This document shows, piece after piece, positions 56,286 to 64,000 of a stretch of 64,000 bases of DNA. Positions within the stretch are counted from its first letter, which is position 1. Each line of letters begins with the position of its first letter. This DNA is from Telopea speciosissima. Taxonomy: Eukaryota; Streptophyta; Magnoliopsida; Proteales; Proteaceae. The stretch lies in NCBI RefSeq assembly GCF_018873765.1, contig NC_057921.1:25641784-25705783 (forward strand), read 5' to 3'. The translations under genes and the position numbers were made by a program. The notes under the pieces are model-generated. The model did no database searches and was not told the origin of the DNA. It saw only the letters and a list, made by a program, of their open reading frames with translations.

Positions 56286-56570
56286 CGCTGCAGGCAAGTA
56301 CACCACCTACAACTACTCTGCAATGATGTTGGCCTCCTATGGCCCCTATTGGCGCTATCTCCGTAAGATATACCTCACTTAGCTCTTCAGCCCCAAACGT
56401 CTCGATTTCCTTGAGAAAATACGAATGGAAGAGACGGGTTTGCTTCTAAGGAGAATCTACGATTTATCAGGGAAATAAATTATTGAAAACCCATCTGTGG
56501 AATGCTAATCTGAGCTTTGGAAGTCTGATTGTGATGGGGACAAGTTGTTTTTGAACGGTGTGAAAACCTG
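56286..56570 (+). pseudogene. CYP71-clan P450 fragment, continuation after the Copia
   Basis: Starts in the repeated target site GCTGCA and reads AAGKYTTYNYSAMMLASYGP, YWRYLRKIYLT (the WR..RK helix C motif, which contacts the haem), a TAG stop, LFSPKRLDFLEKIRMEETGL, LLRRIYDLSG, then in another frame KTHLWNANLSFGSLIVMGTS. It joins the N-terminal part at PKTA/AGK when the Copia and one duplication are removed. Substrate-binding I helix, ExxR and the haem Cys region are absent, so at most about the first third of the enzyme was captured. Confidence 0.8.
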
Positions 56571-56689
56571 ACCTGGCTCATCCCCTATCAGTTTCTCTCT
56601 CTTCCAGGCTTTGCAGAATCTTGTCTCATATAAAATTGCATCAAACCCACTTTTGAACCTTCAAAACCCGTCTTCCCCAGGATCCCAAC

Positions 56690-56740
<51 letters not shown>

Positions 56741-57179
56741 CATTTGTCCTTTTTGCAACTCAACATTGAAATAGAAAAAGGGCTAAACTTACTCTTCTAT
56801 CGACCAGGTTTCTGTCTTGGGTCATTCGTGTATTATGTAAGGGTATTATGGTAATATCCCTTCATATGTTCTAATATAATCCTATTAGTATTAAAGCTTA
56901 GGCTGTGAGGAGCAATCTAATAATTATTCCATCTAACCTAAACCCTCGTTTCCCTATAAATACTAGCTGGAGGCAGCAGCCTGGGTATTCCAAACTTGAT
57001 ACTCAGGGTGTAATGCTTTAAGCAACCTTGTGCTTAAACCCTAAACCCTAACATATTAGGTCTCTTGGCTTAGAGGGTTCGCCCCAAATTTTGTTGTCTA
57101 ATCCAACAAAATATGTCATGCTTTCAGAGAATGGCGGCAGCCTTCGACCGCCGCCATATCGCTAGAATATTCCATGTTA
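56571..57179. other. No gene; (CT)n microsatellite and a possible solo LTR
   Basis: (CT)n at about 56694-56735. 56836-57111 starts TGTAAGGG, has a TATA-like TATAAATA near 56955 and a poly-A-signal-like AT-rich end, and closes near CCAACA; this looks like a small solo LTR, but no duplication was found. Confidence 0.4.
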
Positions 57180-57239
57180 TCATTCTTCCCCTAAGAGAAA
57201 GGGTTTCTCATGTGTCAAGTGTCTATGCTGTTGTTGTTG

Positions 57240-57458
57240 CTGCTTCCTCCTCATCCTTCTCCTGGTAAGCATCTCCTTCTTGGCTTGGTTCCGATCAACA
57301 GAGAAAGAAGAGGTTTTAGGGTATCTGCAACCTGATAGAATCCAATTTGAAGAGGTTTTGATGGAATTTGAATAAACTGAAAGTTGTGATGGTATAGGTT
57401 TTTTGAGCTTTGAGAGGTAGATTTGCAGAGATTTTTGAAGGCTCTTGTTCCTGGCCAT
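57240..57458 (-). pseudogene. OVATE family protein (OFP14-like) N-terminal fragment
   Basis: Minus strand ATG at 57458: MARNKSLQKSLQIYLSKLKK, PIPSQL, SNSIKTSSNWILSGCRYPKT, SSFSVDRNQAKK. The pattern LQKSL..YLSK.KK followed by a Ser-rich W.L.GC..PKT.SF matches the start of OFP14-like transcriptional repressors. Homology fades after the DRN motif into a Gln/Arg-rich frame that looks shifted. The OVATE domain is missing. In OFP proteins this N-terminus is the DNA/partner-binding part in the nucleus. Placement within TIRs suggests capture. Confidence 0.65.
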
Positions 57459-57704
57459 ATTTTCTTGAAACAAAAGGAATTGTAGAGGAAAAGAGAGGGT
57501 AATTCATTGATTTTAGGGTTCATCTTCCCCAAATGGCTTAGGGTTTGATTCTAAGTTTCAAACCCTAAACCAATCAAATCCTAAACCATTTGGAAAAGAT
57601 GAGGGCAATTTGGTCACTTTATTCTTTAATTTTGGTGGGTTTTTGTCACAAGGGCATTTTAGTCATTAGATTCCCTGAAACTAACGTCTAACCTCCCAAA
57701 CTAA

Positions 57705-57821
57705 CGGATTGGATCAAAGTGTTACAGTGTTTTGAAAGTAGGGGGAGTTTGCAATTTGAAAAGTTGTAAGGGTGCATTTGGACAAATAGGCATTTTTAAT
57801 GGGCATTTGTAAAGAATCCAA
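57705..57821 (-). repeat. Right TIR of the Pack-MULE-like element
   Basis: Inverted partner of 51123-51240. Confidence 0.8.
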
Positions 57822-57830
57822 AAAAATAAT

Positions 57831-57973
57831 GAGTTTTCAATGATTTTCCCTAGAGGGCGTTGTTTGTTTCAGTGTAAAATCTTACCTGGAAAATTTTCTG
57901 CGGTATATTTTACTTCGTTAATGTAAAATTTCACATGTTGAAAAGTTTTCCAATGTTTGTTTCAATAAAAAAA
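57831..57973. repeat. Inverted-repeat flank of the next TIR element
   Basis: TAAAATTTCACATGTTGAAAAG followed by TTTTCCAATG at about 57923-57956 is the inverted partner of CATTGAAAAAC and ACATGTAAAATTTTA at 59291-59322. It suggests an older TIR element into which the 57974-59289 element was inserted. Confidence 0.5.
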
Positions 57974-58637
57974 GGATAAATTACATGTCACCCCCTGGTT
58001 TTTAATTGAAACTCAGATCACCCCCTGGTTTTTGAAAAAACTCAAATCACCCACTCTACAGTAACGGTGTTAGTCTGTGTTAGTTATTGGAGTGAAAGGA
58101 CTATTTTACCCTTGTATTAAAACATTAGAATTAAATTTACAATACTATCCTTCCTTCATCTTCAACCTAGAATACCCCACCCCTTTCCTGCAACCACTGA
58201 CAGCACCGCCATCGCCGCCACCTCTGCTTGTTATGCACTACATTATCGGCACTTTGACATTATCTTGTAATGTAAAACAGGAAGTTAAAGACTAATAACA
58301 TTTTCTACAATTATGCCACTTCTCAACATTCATATAAACTAAACCACCAAAAAATTGTGCGGAGTCTACCCCAATCTGCTCAAATGTCCAAGCACTTTAT
58401 AACAACTATTCAAAAATCCATGAGATTGCAAACTACCAAATGAAATGAAACTTAATTAATTATGATTTTCTTCGTCAAATTGTTCTGCTTGGATAGAAAG
58501 ACTGAATCATCCAATCACAAGTTTCCATTAAAACAATCCATCACAATTTCACAAGTTTTCATTCAAAAACCCGTCTAAAGGAATCATTTCTTTCATACAA
58601 ATGAGATCATGAGATGCCTCAAGTCGAGATCGAATTA

Positions 58638-58790
58638 CATATTTGTCTGTTTGGTACTCAAAATAAGGGATCAAATCAATCGGGTAACGAAGGTAAAAGA
58701 GAAATTAGGGTTTACATATTTGTCTGTTTAGTACTCAAAATAAGGAATCAAATCGATTGGGTAACGGAGGCAAAAGAGAAATTAGAGCTA
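58638..58790. repeat. 77-bp tandem duplication in the captured membrin intron
   Basis: CATATTTGTCTGTTT starts at 58638 and 58715, both followed by AAAATAAGG.ATCAAATC and GGGTAACG. A few mismatches. Confidence 0.8.
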
Positions 58791-58803
58791 TAGGAATTGT
58801 TAC

Positions 58804-59029
58804 CGCTTCCAGAGATCACGTTGGGGTTTGGAAGCGACGGATCTCCAGAGGCAATCCATCTTGACTCAAAAGATTGGATCTGAGCGATGTCTTTCTTGAC
58901 AGAGAAAGAGAGTTGGGGAGAATCGAGGCCATTCAATGATGACGAGAATTCCAATCGTTCGAGCCTCTCAAACCCATCTCTCATCCTCAATAACAATCTC
59001 TTTGAGCTTTGGTAAATTTCTGACAACAT
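58804..59029 (-). pseudogene. Membrin (MEMB11/12-like Golgi SNARE) first-exon fragment
   Basis: Minus strand ATG at 59029: MLSEIYQSSKRLLLRMRDGF, ERLERLEFSSS, LDSPQLSFSVKKDIAQIQS. A small frameshift follows, then VKMDCLWRSVASKPQRDLWK-R. This is the N-terminal helix region of plant membrins (Qb-SNAREs of the ER-Golgi route), with the conserved 'A.R.LLR.RDG.ERLERLE' and 'KRDI..IQSL...MD.LWRS' blocks. Directly after WKR the strand reads GTAAC, a splice donor, so genomic DNA including the start of intron 1 was captured rather than cDNA. SNARE motif and membrane anchor are absent. Confidence 0.8.
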
Positions 59030-59289
59030 TTTAGGAAGGTGCAGGTGTGAGGAAGATGATGAATTTGGGGTTTTTAGTTGCAAGGATAAAATCGTAAATC
59101 AACACTGACCAAGGGTAGTTTAGGGACTTAAATTTATTTAACTAGCTGACATCATCACTTAACAGCATAAAGCTAACGTTAGGGACTAATTTGTCATTTT
59201 GGGGTCTAAACCAAGGGTGATTTGAGTTTTTTCAAAAACTAGGGGGTGATCTGAGTTTCGATTGAAAACCAGGGGTGACGTGTAATTAA

Positions 59290-59732
59290 GCATTGAAAAA
59301 CTTTTATACATGTAAAATTTTATAACTCAAATCTTTTGAAGTGAAAATAAGTTCTCCTTAGGGTTTTGACAGATTTTCCTTTCCCTTCTCTTTTCTTTTT
59401 TTTTTTTTTTTTTTTTTTTTTGGGCTCTAAAAGGGGTTATTCAACTATTGATAGCCCCAACTAATACTTACCACTATTGGTAGAGCTAGGGTTGGGTAAA
59501 ACCCTACCCAAAACCGAAAAAAAAATCCACTGTTGAGGGCAAAACAACCTTGCAATGAGAATGCTTCTTGTTTCCCTTCTTTACACTTCACAAGTTTGTA
59601 GTTTAGACACAACTAGGCTTGTTCTAGGTAAAATTTTATGCAGAAACTGGTTTTGAAAATCATAGTTGAACTAAGCTCAAGAAATTGTATTTACTGCTTT
59701 TTATACCTAGTCATCCTTTTACCAATAAAAAC
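59290..59732. other. No gene recognised
   Basis: T-run at about 59398-59421; otherwise AT-rich non-coding DNA. Confidence 0.55.
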
Positions 59733-60179
59733 CATAGTTGGAAAACCAGGTTTTCTGACTCAACTCGTCTTTTAGAAAACCTAGCGACTCGGCCTGGTTA
59801 AACCTGGTCAAGCTGAGTCATGCTTTTTTTATTATTAAAAAATAATAATAAAGGCTACATTGTTATGAATTGGATGATGAAGACTACAATGTGAAGAGAG
59901 AGAGAGATGGCTTCTTTTCATTTATATATAGAATTATAAATGCTACATGGCAATTTTCAAGAAGAGAACGAAAGAGAGAAATCCAAAACGTCAGTTTTGA
60001 TAAGCATTTTAGTCTTTATTGTTTTATACATTTAGTTGTACATTTATTAGTTGTGACTTATTATATTTATTTCTTCCACTTCTCCCGTGTGTTTGTTTTT
60101 TCTTCTACCTTATTTGGTGTGTTCGTTTCCCCTACTCTCATCCTTGTTCCTTCTTCGTCCCCTCTTCCGTCTTCCCATC

Positions 60180-62754
60180 ATGAGTAACCCTCAACCAAAG
60201 TTACCAGCCCCTCCCATTCCACCGTGGTTAAACCCACCTTCTTCATCTGAACAACAGTCAACTCCACCTCCCGACAGGACAATCCCCCCTCCTCAAGTTC
60301 ATAATGAAGATTATTTCAGTGATGATGACGACGTTTTTATGTTGATGAAAGTATTGAAGATAAAGAACAGAAACTGGGTTAATCTGGTTATGTCTTGTAT
60401 CAAGTCTGTCTCTTACAGCCTTTTGATCAATGGCTTTTAAGGTGGACACATTACCTCCTCCTGTGGTATTCGCCAGGCCGATCCTCTTTCCCCGACTATT
60501 TTCATTATCTGTGCTCAAACTCTCTCAGCAATCATTAACTCTGCCATTACTAGAGGAGATATTCATGGGATTAAAATTCATAATCGTGGAGATCAATTCT
60601 CTCATCTTTTATTTGGCAAGGTGCAGATTCAGGAAATCTATGCATGGAAAGATTGTCTTGATCTTTATTGTAAAGCCTTAGGTCAAGAAATCAATCTCAA
60701 GAAATCTTGCATCACTTTCAACCCAAATCTTCATCTCAAATTCAAAAGGTGGTTTTCAAGTGTCCTTAGAATTCCTTATGGTGACGGACCTTCCAAATAT
60801 TTGGGTCTCCCTACTGACTTCGATGTTTCCAAGAAAATTCTATTTCAGAATCTTAAGTATCGCACTGTGTCTAAGCTCCAAGGTTGGAAGAAATCTCTAT
60901 TATCTGCAGCTGGTAAAGAAGTTCTTCTTAAGTCCACGGCTTTTCCAATGACTAATTTTGCCAGTTCACATTTCAAAATTCCCAAGTCTAGCACTGAGGA
61001 TATCCGGAAAGCTTCTTCAAATTTCTTTTGGGATGATTCTTCTGAGGCTCATAAAATGCACTGGCTCTCTTGGGATAGAATGTGCAGATCCAAACAAGCC
61101 GGGGGGTTGGGCTTTAGAGATCCTCACCTTCACAATCATGCTTTACTTGCCAAAACTGCTTGGAAGATTTGGTCTTTCCCAAACTCTTTATGGGCGAGAA
61201 TGTTGAAGAACACATATTTCCTTCACTCTGATTTTTTGCAGGCTAATTTGGGGCATCAGCCATCGTGGGGATGGTGCAGCCTTTTAGAGGGTTGTGATTG
61301 TCTTTTACTCGATCTTCTTTGGATCATGGGCAAAGATGATAATATTTCAATTTGGCAGGACAATTGGCTCCCTTCTTCTTCTTCGAATTTCAAAGTTCGT
61401 ACTATTAAACCTGCCAATTGCCACTTGGAGAAAGTTTCAGATTTGATTGACCATACTACTCGTATGTGGAAGTGGAACCTGTTGAACGAGTTTTTCCTCC
61501 CTATGGATAGAAAGGAAATCTCTAAAATTCAACTTAGTCTTTATCCCCAAGAGGATAAGTTGGTTTGGGGTGACTCTAAATCAAGAAAATTCTCTGTTTG
61601 AGCTATGTATCACTTCCTTAATAATAGGAAGGTGGCTCTATCTCAGCAACAACTATCTTCAATCAAATTGTGCTAAAGCTTACCATAATATGACTGATAT
61701 CTATTGGAAAAGAATCTGGAATTCAAAAACTCTTCCAAAAATTAAAATGTTTTTTGGAAATGCTGTGCAGAAGGTATTGCGTTCGGTGAAGGTCTCCTCT
61801 CCAGGAATATTCCCATTAATCCTCTTCGTCCAAGATGCGGTCTTATGGTGGAGTCGGTGGGTCACATATTCTTCACTTGCCCTTTCTCGAGAGCTGTTTG
61901 GATCGGATCTTCTCTTGCTGATCTTACTCCTCAATATGAAGATACTAATATGAGCGATTGGTTCAAATGTTGGGATCACCTTTTTTTCTACTGATAAGAA
62001 GCTTGCTCAAGACAGATTTTCCCTGGCTTCCTTTATTTTTTGGTACACCTGGAGAGCTCGTAATGATCTTATTTTTAAGAAAAATCAATGGTCTCCTACA
62101 GATGTCATTCGAGTAACAGAATATGCTTTTCATGAGTTCTCAAATACCACTAATAGCTCTGTTTGCTCTGTTGTGTCTTCCCCACCTTCTGGTATGATCT
62201 CTTCTTCCCCTCAAAAGGTTGATTGGGCTGCTCCTCCTTCTCAGTTTGTCAAAATTAATTGTGATGCTGCATGGAAGAAGGATATTTTGAAAGGGGGTAT
62301 CGGCATCATTAATATCCGTGATCACCATGGCCTTCCCTTGGATGCTTTCTCTGTGGGCGTTCACTGTGACTCTATTTTGGTGGGTGAAGCTTATGCTATT
62401 CAATCTGGTTTATTGCAAGCGGCGAAGAAAGGTTTTCCTAGGATTTTGGTGGAATCAGATTGTGCTATTCTGATCAACCAAATTAACTCCTCTTGCCCGG
62501 ATATTCAAGTTGCGGCTATCGTTCATGATATTTTACATCTCCAAAAATCCTTTATTTCCTATAGCTTTTCCTTTGTTCCTAGGTCTACTAATTCTGTAGC
62601 AGAGTCTTTGGCCAGGAAGGCCCATTCGGATGAGTCATCGACTGTTTGGCCTATATCCTCTTTGTGGATTTTGCAGTTATGTAATGCAGAAGTCACTGCT
62701 TGTATTGACTCTTCTTTTCAATGAAATTCCCTTCTACCAAAAAAAAAAAAAAAA
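60180..62754 (+). pseudogene. L1-type LINE with internal deletion: ORF1 start fused to late RT, zf-RVT and RNase H
   Basis: Plus strand. ATG 60180 starts MSNPQPKLPAPPIPPWLNPP, a Pro-rich LINE ORF1 N-terminus. After about 60 codons the frame passes straight into mid-RT: NWVNLVMSCIKSVSYSLLIN, TAA at 60438-60440, GGHITSSCGIRQADPLSP (RQGDPLSP expected), HGIKI, SHLLFGKVQ, where the catalytic ADD and nearby residues are missing. Then CITFNPNLHLKF, KYLGLPT, LQGWKKSLLSAAGKEVLLKS, WLSWDRMCRSKQAGGLGFRD, a TGA at 61599-61601 where Arg is expected, zf-RVT (RCGLMVESVGHIFFTCPFSRA) in another frame, and RNase H from 62245 (INCDAAW, GEAYAIQ, ESDCA, NSVAESLAR). Poly-A at 62739-62754. Endonuclease and the start of RT are gone. 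Confidence 0.82.
62173..62724 (+). pseudogene. LINE RNase H domain (open portion of the ORF2 remnant)
   Basis: A 183-codon open stretch. FVKINCDAAWKK (Asp), GGIGIINIRDHHG, ILVGEAYAIQSGLLQAAKKG (Glu), ILVESDCAILINQIN (Asp), FVPRSTNSVAESLARKAHSD (the final catalytic region, where Asp is usual but N-S is present), then WPISSLWILQLCNAE and a stop. This is the RVT_3-type RNase H of plant LINEs. It ends shortly before the poly-A tail. Confidence 0.8.
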
Positions 62755-63029
62755 GATATATTCACTCATAATCAAGTAGAATTCATATTACCAAAAAAAA
62801 AAATGTCAAGTAGCATTTATGTATTTAAAAATTGACAAGACTCCGCCTAGTTAAAAGTGACTCTGGTTAAAAAACCGAGTCTTGCTTGACTCAGGCGAGT
62901 CAATACCGAGTTGCGCCATTTTTCACCTTGGCCGAGTCTACATGACTCTTGACCAGATTTTCTAAAATTGTGACTCAACTCGGGTGACTCGGCCGAGTCA
63001 AAACCTGGTTTTCCAACCATGATAAAAAC

Positions 63030-63281
63030 CTAGTCAAACTCTTTTTGTAAAAAACATGATAACTTAATAAGATGTAGAAAAGAATAAAAATCTCAGACAA
63101 CTCACACAACAAACACAAGGATTTATGTGGTTCGACAACATTGCTTACGTCCACAATGAGATGAAATCTACTTCAATATCAATAGAGAATAGAGTTACAA
63201 TCACTTGCCCTCATACATTTCTATAACAATCTCAAACAACAAACACAAAGATTTACGTGGTTCGATAAAATTACCTACATC
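63030..63281. repeat. Two-copy repeat with the word TTTACGTGGTTCG, first copy and start of second
   Basis: AACAAACACAAGGATTTATG, GTGGTTCGACAACATT, GAGATGAAATCTACTTCAAT, GGTTACAATCACTTGCCCTC-type sequence (63105-63222) is repeated from about 63229; the second copy is interrupted by the hAT-like element and resumes at 63923. This sequence is common in plant LTR elements. Confidence 0.6.
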
Positions 63282-63914
63282 TAAGGGTGTCAATGGGTTC
63301 GGTTTTGGTCCAGTTCCATGCCTTGATGGTGTGATCCAAAACCGAACCACGAACCGAGTCGGTTCTGGAAGTGAAAATCAAATCTGAACCTACTCAGTTC
63401 GGTTCAGTTACGGTTCTAATTCGGTTTTTCAATACACGTCTAATTCGGTTCTCTAATACGGTTCCAATTTGGTTCTCTAATATGGCTCCATTCTGCTAGG
63501 CTATCAATTGTTGTTGCCTTGCTATGTTTTCAATCAACTCCATTTGTATAAAGAAAATGCTTGCACGACCTTAAAGGAACCAAAAATATCAATAAATAAA
63601 TAAATAAGAATCCCAAGTGAGTTCTTCACTTTTAGATCTTATCTTTTAGCTTACCCATAAATAAAGTCAGAGAAACACATCAAAATTATAGTTCCAAAAG
63701 GAACGGAAACACCATAAAAAAAAAAAGAAAAGATATAGGGTTTTGGATTTAAGTGTGGTATTTGATTCGGTTTCGGTTCAAATCGACGATTTATGAACTA
63801 AAACCGAAACCGAACTGAACAGAACTAAATTCTCATATACCAGAATCGAAACCAAATTGAATTTATTCGATTCGGTTAATTCGGCTCGGTTTCGATTTGG
63901 TTTTGACACCCTTA
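63282..63914. mobile_element. Non-coding hAT-like TIR element, 633 bp, 8-bp target-site duplication
   Basis: CCTACATC at 63274-63281 and 63915-63922. Ends TAAGGGTGTCAA and TTTTGACACCCTTA are inverted repeats. The arms contain repeated CGGTTCGGTT/AACCGAACC words. No transposase. It splits the second copy of the flanking repeat. Confidence 0.85.
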
Positions 63915-63922
63915 CCTACATC

Positions 63923-64000
63923 CATGATGAGATAAAATCTACTTCACCTTTAATGGAGAATAGGGTTACAATCACTTGCCCTCATACCTTTCTTAGATCA
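63923..64000. repeat. Second copy of the repeat, right part, to window end
   Basis: CATGATGAGATAAAATCTAC to CACTTGCCCTCATACC matches 63160-63222. Confidence 0.6.

Larger units (their letters stand above)
51123..57821. mobile_element. Mutator-like TIR element carrying CYP and OVATE gene fragments (Pack-MULE type), with a nested Copia
   Basis: Long inverted repeats of about 115 bp: left starts GGATTGTTTACAAATGCCC with CCAAATGCACCCCTACAAC; right, reversed, starts GGATTCTTTACAAATGCCC with CCAAATGCACCCTTACAAC. AAAAATAAT at 51114-51122 and 57822-57830 is a 9-bp duplication as expected for Mutator. Inside are a P450 fragment (split by the Copia 51500-56285) and an OVATE-family fragment, but no transposase. 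Without the Copia the element was about 1.9 kb. Capture of unrelated host exons between MULE TIRs is the definition of a Pack-MULE. Confidence 0.75.
57974..59289. mobile_element. TIR element carrying a membrin exon (Pack-MULE type), 1.3 kb
   Basis: Ends GGATAAATTACATGTCACC and (reversed) GCTTAATTACACGTCACCC continue as inverted repeats for about 75-80 bp with CCCCCTGGTTTT, GAAACTCAGATCACC and TTTTTGAAAAAACTCAAATC on both sides. The interior has no transposase but holds the membrin fragment on the minus strand. TIR style is Mutator-like. The target duplication is not clear (flanks are A-rich). Confidence 0.7.
59733..63021. mobile_element. hAT-like TIR element enlarged by a LINE insertion, 8-bp target-site duplication
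   Basis: ATAAAAAC at 59725-59732 and 63022-63029. Ends CATAGTTGGAAAACCAGGTT and, reversed, CATGGTTGGAAAACCAGGTT are inverted repeats. The arms (59733-59830, 62840-63021) are rich in GACTCGG/CCGAGTC words, as in the element at 10572-11333. The LINE at about 59870-62755 lies in the middle. Confidence 0.8.

Overview
This window is nuclear DNA of an angiosperm. The evidence is plant L1-type LINEs, Ty1/copia and Ty3/gypsy elements, two Au-type SINEs, hAT-like and Mutator-like terminal-inverted-repeat (TIR) elements, and pieces of plant genes. A TIR-NBS-LRR type (TNL) leucine-rich-repeat region points to a eudicot or magnoliid rather than a grass, because TNLs are absent from grasses. I found no intact protein-coding gene, tRNA, rRNA or CRISPR array. 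Almost every recognisable reading frame is a transposon or gene fragment carrying stops or frameshifts.

Layout: 1-1.5 kb, LINE RNase H tail and AT-rich DNA. 1.5-5.05 kb (minus), the LRR part of a TNL gene: one reading frame broken by three stop codons, with tandem LRR modules, cut off from its TIR/NB-ARC half. 5.1-7.5 kb (minus), a LINE ORF2 joined directly to that gene. 7.5-16.5 kb, copies of an LTR-like repeat and a LINE remnant (10.3-13.9 kb) that took a hAT-like element and a solo-LTR-like element. 16.5-19.6 kb, mostly featureless. 19.6-24.4 kb (minus), a non-coding LTR element with recognisable PBS and PPT beside an older Copia pol. 25.2-28.5 kb, two SINEs and a minus-strand LINE holding two MITEs. 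29.9-36.5 kb, Copia, LINE and gypsy debris. 36.5-42.4 kb, LTR-derived DNA with two unrecognised broken coiled-coil frames. 42.6-49.5 kb (minus), a nearly full-length Copia element followed by part of a second copy. 49.5-59.3 kb, the most interesting part: TIR elements carrying fragments of at least four unrelated host genes (TMK-like receptor kinase, CYP71-clan P450, OVATE family protein, membrin Golgi SNARE), one of them invaded by a 4.8-kb Copia. 59.7-63.0 kb, a hAT-like element holding an internally deleted LINE. 63.0-64 kb, a duplicated repeat split by another hAT-like element.

The genes do not work together as a pathway. The window is a history of nested insertion, and target-site duplications read by eye give the order of events in several places. 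I do not see a new defence, metabolic or regulatory system. The strongest candidates for novelty are the gene-fragment-carrying TIR elements (Pack-MULE type) at 49.5-59.3 kb and the LRR array whose frame has survived except for three point stops. All domain calls are by eye from translated motifs; no database search was run.
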